From JAADHY01 sp964428935 (GTDB lineage: Bacteria; Planctomycetota; Planctomycetia; Planctomycetales; Planctomycetaceae): a stretch of DNA of 8,760 nucleotides. Below, in pieces: positions 7,159-8,760 of this stretch. The stretch covers positions 1 to 8,760 of the forward strand of contig CAYSAG010000214.1 of assembly GCA_964428935.1 (NCBI GenBank), read 5' to 3'. Within the stretch, counting starts at the first letter, position 1. Every line of letters begins with the position of its first letter. Position numbers and translations under genes: made by a program. The notes beneath the pieces were generated by a model. The model worked only from the letters and a program-made list of their open reading frames with translations. It was not told the DNA's origin and did not search any database.

Positions 7159-7164
7159 CTCCTT
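7159..7164 (-). promoter_or_regulatory. Ribosome-binding site of Gfo/Idh/MocA gene
   Basis: AAGGAG on the minus strand, seven bases before the ATG at 7151. It decides that start over upstream in-frame codons. Confidence 0.75.
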
Positions 7165-7210
7165 GTTCCGTCTGTCCTGGGACCGTCGCTTACACTTCGA
7201 ACCAACTGAC

Positions 7211-7219
7211 AGCTTGTCT
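7211..7219. repeat. Left target-site duplication of the MITE-like element
   Basis: Nine bases, agcttgtct, directly abutting the left inverted repeat and identical to 7363-7371. Because the duplicate begins with ag and ends with ct, the inverted symmetry appears to extend two bases beyond the true element ends. Confidence 0.8.
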
Positions 7220-7362
7220 GAGGGTGTCCGGGAATTCGTCCGCTTTTCTCCAGGCATTCGCGAGCTTGGAGTGCCCGGACGTACCTGGCGGAGCCGGCGT
7301 CGGAGCGCAGACCGTCAGCGGCCACGACGGAGCGTGGCCCTCCACAATTCCCGGACACCCTC
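7220..7362. mobile_element. MITE-like non-autonomous transposable element, 143 bp
   Basis: The ends are perfect 17-bp inverted repeats: gagggtgtccgggaatt at 7220-7236 and its exact reverse complement at 7346-7362. Immediately outside, the same nine bases (agcttgtct) occur in direct orientation at 7211-7219 and 7363-7371, as expected for a target-site duplication. The 109-base core has no room for a transposase and holds a hairpin (ggccacg 7320-7326 / cgtggcc 7333-7339, loop acggag) and a partial internal copy of the end (cccggac, 7274-7280). A 9-bp duplication is known for several IS families (for example IS1 and some IS4 members). I cannot assign this element to one, and no transposase is in the window. 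It sits 68 bases upstream of the oxidoreductase start, in its probable promoter region. Confidence 0.82.
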
Positions 7363-7371
7363 AGCTTGTCT
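7363..7371. repeat. Right target-site duplication of the MITE-like element
   Basis: Nine bases, agcttgtct, directly abutting the right inverted repeat and identical to 7211-7219. Removing 7220-7371 would restore a simple uninterrupted empty site. Confidence 0.8.
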
Positions 7372-7425
7372 TCAAACTGCAGAGGTGAGTCAGTCGGCCC
7401 ACAGCACACGACAAGGTGACACACC

Positions 7426-7445
7426 AACCCGCCGCGTGAGCGAGG
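7426..7445. repeat. Possible dispersed planctomycete intergenic motif
   Basis: The 20-base string aacccgccgcgtgagcgagg resembles a GC-rich motif that I recall recurring between genes in planctomycete genomes, where spurious translations read TRRVSE. Only one copy lies in this window, so repetition cannot be seen here. Confidence 0.3.
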
Positions 7446-7695
7446 CCTTCGTGGACGCTTCAAGGCGCGTCGTTTTCTCGCAGAGCCTCCGCAAACCCCG
7501 CCTTTCTCCCCCACCCACGTCCGGCAGGCACGCAAAGCCTCAAGGACACGACTTCGCATGAGCCGAAGACACAATACGGGACGCAAGCGGCTCCGTCTCA
7601 CAACGACAATAACCGACCGAAACGACAAAATCGAACGAAGCGGGTGTCGACGACTCCGGCCGCTCCGAAAGCTCCGGGCCCCGACCAGAGCCACT

Positions 7696-8313
7696 TCACT
7701 TGTCGGCTGTGGCACTCCTCTCGCGACGGTACTCACGCACCACCACGACCAACGCCAAGTAGTCGTACACCGCGTGAGCAATGATTGGCGGAACCAGGTT
7801 CGGTGGACCCGTCACGTGCACCAGCCAGCCCAAGTAGGCTCCGGCCGCCGTCGCCAGCACCGCGTACGTGGGAGTAATCATGTGCAAGACACCGAAAACC
7901 ACACTCGCGACGGCCAGCGCCCACACGAAGCCGCAGCGAGGCTCGAGCCACTGTTGCAAGAACCCACGAAAGAAGGCTTCCTCGCACAGACCAGCCGCAG
8001 CGGCGATCCAGACAATGTCGTACCAGCGGCACACGTCCAGTGGTGGGCCGAGCACCTCGATCAAGAAACGCCGAATCCGCACCAGCGGCGCAAGAGGCAC
8101 TCGTTGAAAAACCAGAAAGAGCCCGAACATGGGGACGGCCGCCAGCAGTCCAACGGCAACGGCACGCCCGTTCCAGGCCAGCCAATTCAGCGGGGAAGCG
8201 TCGGAGAGCCACCCGAGCGTCAGAGCCAGCAACAAAACCGCTCCCTCGGCCGCGACTGCCAGCTGCAGAAAACCGCTCCGCGTCCGCAGTTCCTCCGGCA
8301 ACTGTTCTTGCAT
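7696..8313 (-). CDS. CPBP-family intramembrane metalloprotease
   Basis: A multi-pass membrane protein of 205 residues in the CPBP (CAAX protease and bacteriocin-processing, Abi) family, which cleaves or processes substrates within the membrane. Hydrophobic segments lie at about 15-36, 50-70, 98-110, 128-145, 150-168 and 174-193. All three active-site motifs are present: E111-E112-xxx-R116 (CEEAFFRGFLQ), F140-xxx-H144 (FGVLH), and H180-xxx-D184 (HAVYD), matching the family pattern EExxxR / FxxxH / Hxxx(N/D). It is somewhat short, but the catalytic core is complete. The start is ATG 8313; the upstream ribosome site is weak (CGAGG touching the ATG), so a leaderless or unusual start is possible. 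The gene is separated from the oxidoreductase by 544 bases and probably transcribed alone. In bacteria such proteins serve in bacteriocin self-immunity or protein processing; the role here is unknown. Confidence 0.92.
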   Translation of the reverse strand: MQEQLPEELRTRSGFLQLAVAAEGAVLLLALTLGWLSDASPLNWLAWNGRAVAVGLLAAVPMFGLFLVFQRVPLAPLVRIRRFLIEVLGPPLDVCRWYDIVWIAAAAGLCEEAFFRGFLQQWLEPRCGFVWALAVASVVFGVLHMITPTYAVLATAAGAYLGWLVHVTGPPNLVPPIIAHAVYDYLALVVVVREYRRERSATADK

Positions 8314-8706
8314 CCTCGGGGCTTTCGTTTTGGAGCCGCATTTCGGTCCCCGTCACCCGGACCGTGGTCGCCAAAATCAACAAAACCGGTCTGCCAAGTT
8401 TAACTGTTTTTCTGCCGAAAAGCGGTGCAACACAAGTCGCATCAGAATGTCTTCACTGTGGACTGCAAGCGGTCGATACCCAGAAACGGTTCCGGGGAAG
8501 TCGCACTGTGGCACACACGCACGTCCCTCAAAACCCGGCTGGCGAAGGAGAGGATTCAGGTCCGAGACGGCTCGGTGACACCTCTTTGCCAAACAACAGC
8601 GACTCGGATCGACTTTGTTCGACACGCCAGACGCTAGAAGGACGGCCGAGTTGAAAAAGGTTCGGACATAACCCCCTCTCTTTTCGCCGGTCAAGTTCCC
8701 GCGCTC
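8314..8706. other. Gene-free stretch upstream of CPBP gene; possible plus-strand leader or ncRNA
   Basis: These 393 bases look less GC-rich than the flanking genes and hold only short open frames without recognisable protein character (a minus-strand one over 8377-8721 begins inside the terminator hairpin and is rejected). It must contain the CPBP promoter on the minus strand; no strong box pair is evident. A strong plus-strand terminator follows directly, so a rightward untranslated transcript may come from here. No known RNA family (tRNA, tmRNA, RNase P, SRP RNA) was recognised. Confidence 0.45.
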
Positions 8707-8747
8707 GCCGTCATCGTTCACCCCCTCTGAACGGTGACGGCTTTTTT
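8707..8747 (+). terminator. Strong intrinsic (Rho-independent) terminator
   Basis: A 14-bp stem (8707-8720 with 8728-8741) is perfect except for one T-G wobble, with a seven-base loop ccccctc, followed directly by six T at 8742-8747. The T-run is only on the right, so it stops rightward transcription. No plus-strand gene precedes it within three kilobases. The heptamer cggtgac of its 3' arm also occurs at 8573-8579 and could pair with the 5' arm as an anti-terminator. Confidence 0.88.
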
Positions 8748-8760
8748 GTTGTGCACTGCG

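Larger units (their letters stand above)
7152..7695. other. Gene-free stretch between oxidoreductase and CPBP protease
   Basis: No convincing gene lies in these 544 bases on either strand; the open frames lack family sequence and continue through neighbouring genes. It contains the oxidoreductase ribosome-binding site (7159-7164), the MITE-like element (7211-7371 with its duplications), and a GC-rich motif at 7426-7445. The remainder to the CPBP stop shows no clear terminator for that gene, though short dyads exist around 7658-7690. Confidence 0.7.

Noticed and set aside
7187..7200. T-loop-like string ggttcgaa (minus strand) suggesting a tRNA
   Set aside because: No acceptor, anticodon or D-arm sequence can be folded around it.
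7152..7781. 210-residue upstream extension of the oxidoreductase frame
   Set aside because: It crosses the transposon-like element and the CPBP stop, lacks family sequence, and the ribosome site and Tat signal both fix the start at 7151.
7558..8403. 281-residue plus-strand open frame over the CPBP gene
   Set aside because: Antisense to a protein with all three CPBP motifs; the composition (Gln/Arg/His-rich) is that of a shadow.
8377..8721. 114-residue minus-strand open frame upstream of the CPBP gene
   Set aside because: It starts with GTG inside the terminator hairpin, has no ribosome site and no recognisable motifs, and is likely chance.

Overview
The window is a high-GC bacterial chromosome segment that most likely comes from a planctomycete (Planctomycetota, Pirellulales-like). 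The grounds are the combination of gene types: a secreted arylsulfatase, a Tat-exported Gfo/Idh/MocA oxidoreductase, and an oversized TolC-family lipoprotein with a long charged insertion next to an HlyD-type adaptor. This is inference from gene style; there is no rRNA or other marker gene to confirm it.

Left part (1-3984, minus strand): an apparent efflux operon read right to left. It runs from a MarR-family regulator to a very large TolC-family outer-membrane lipoprotein and then to an HlyD/RND-type periplasmic adaptor that leaves the window at position 1. The inner-membrane pump is probably further left. The TolC reading frame runs about 300 bases into the adaptor gene, which looks like a lost stop or a frameshift.

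Middle (3985-7151): a 300-base divergent intergenic region with a perfect 17-bp tandem repeat leads into a plus-strand sulfatase (4285-5730). The sulfatase converges, across a hairpin-rich 143-base gap, on a minus-strand Tat-type Gfo/Idh/MocA oxidoreductase (5874-7151). Both look like exported enzymes for breaking down sulfated or otherwise modified carbohydrates, a common planctomycete theme.

Right part (7152-8760): a gene-free stretch upstream of the oxidoreductase holds the clearest unusual object in the window. It is a 143-bp non-coding element with perfect 17-bp terminal inverted repeats, flanked on both sides by the same 9-bp sequence, which are the marks of a MITE-like transposable element. 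Beyond it lies a minus-strand CPBP-family membrane protease (7696-8313). The last ~450 bases have no convincing gene but end in a strong plus-strand intrinsic terminator with no plus-strand gene in front of it, which suggests an untranslated RNA or a leader/attenuator. No CRISPR array, tRNA, rRNA, transposase gene or obvious defence system was seen.
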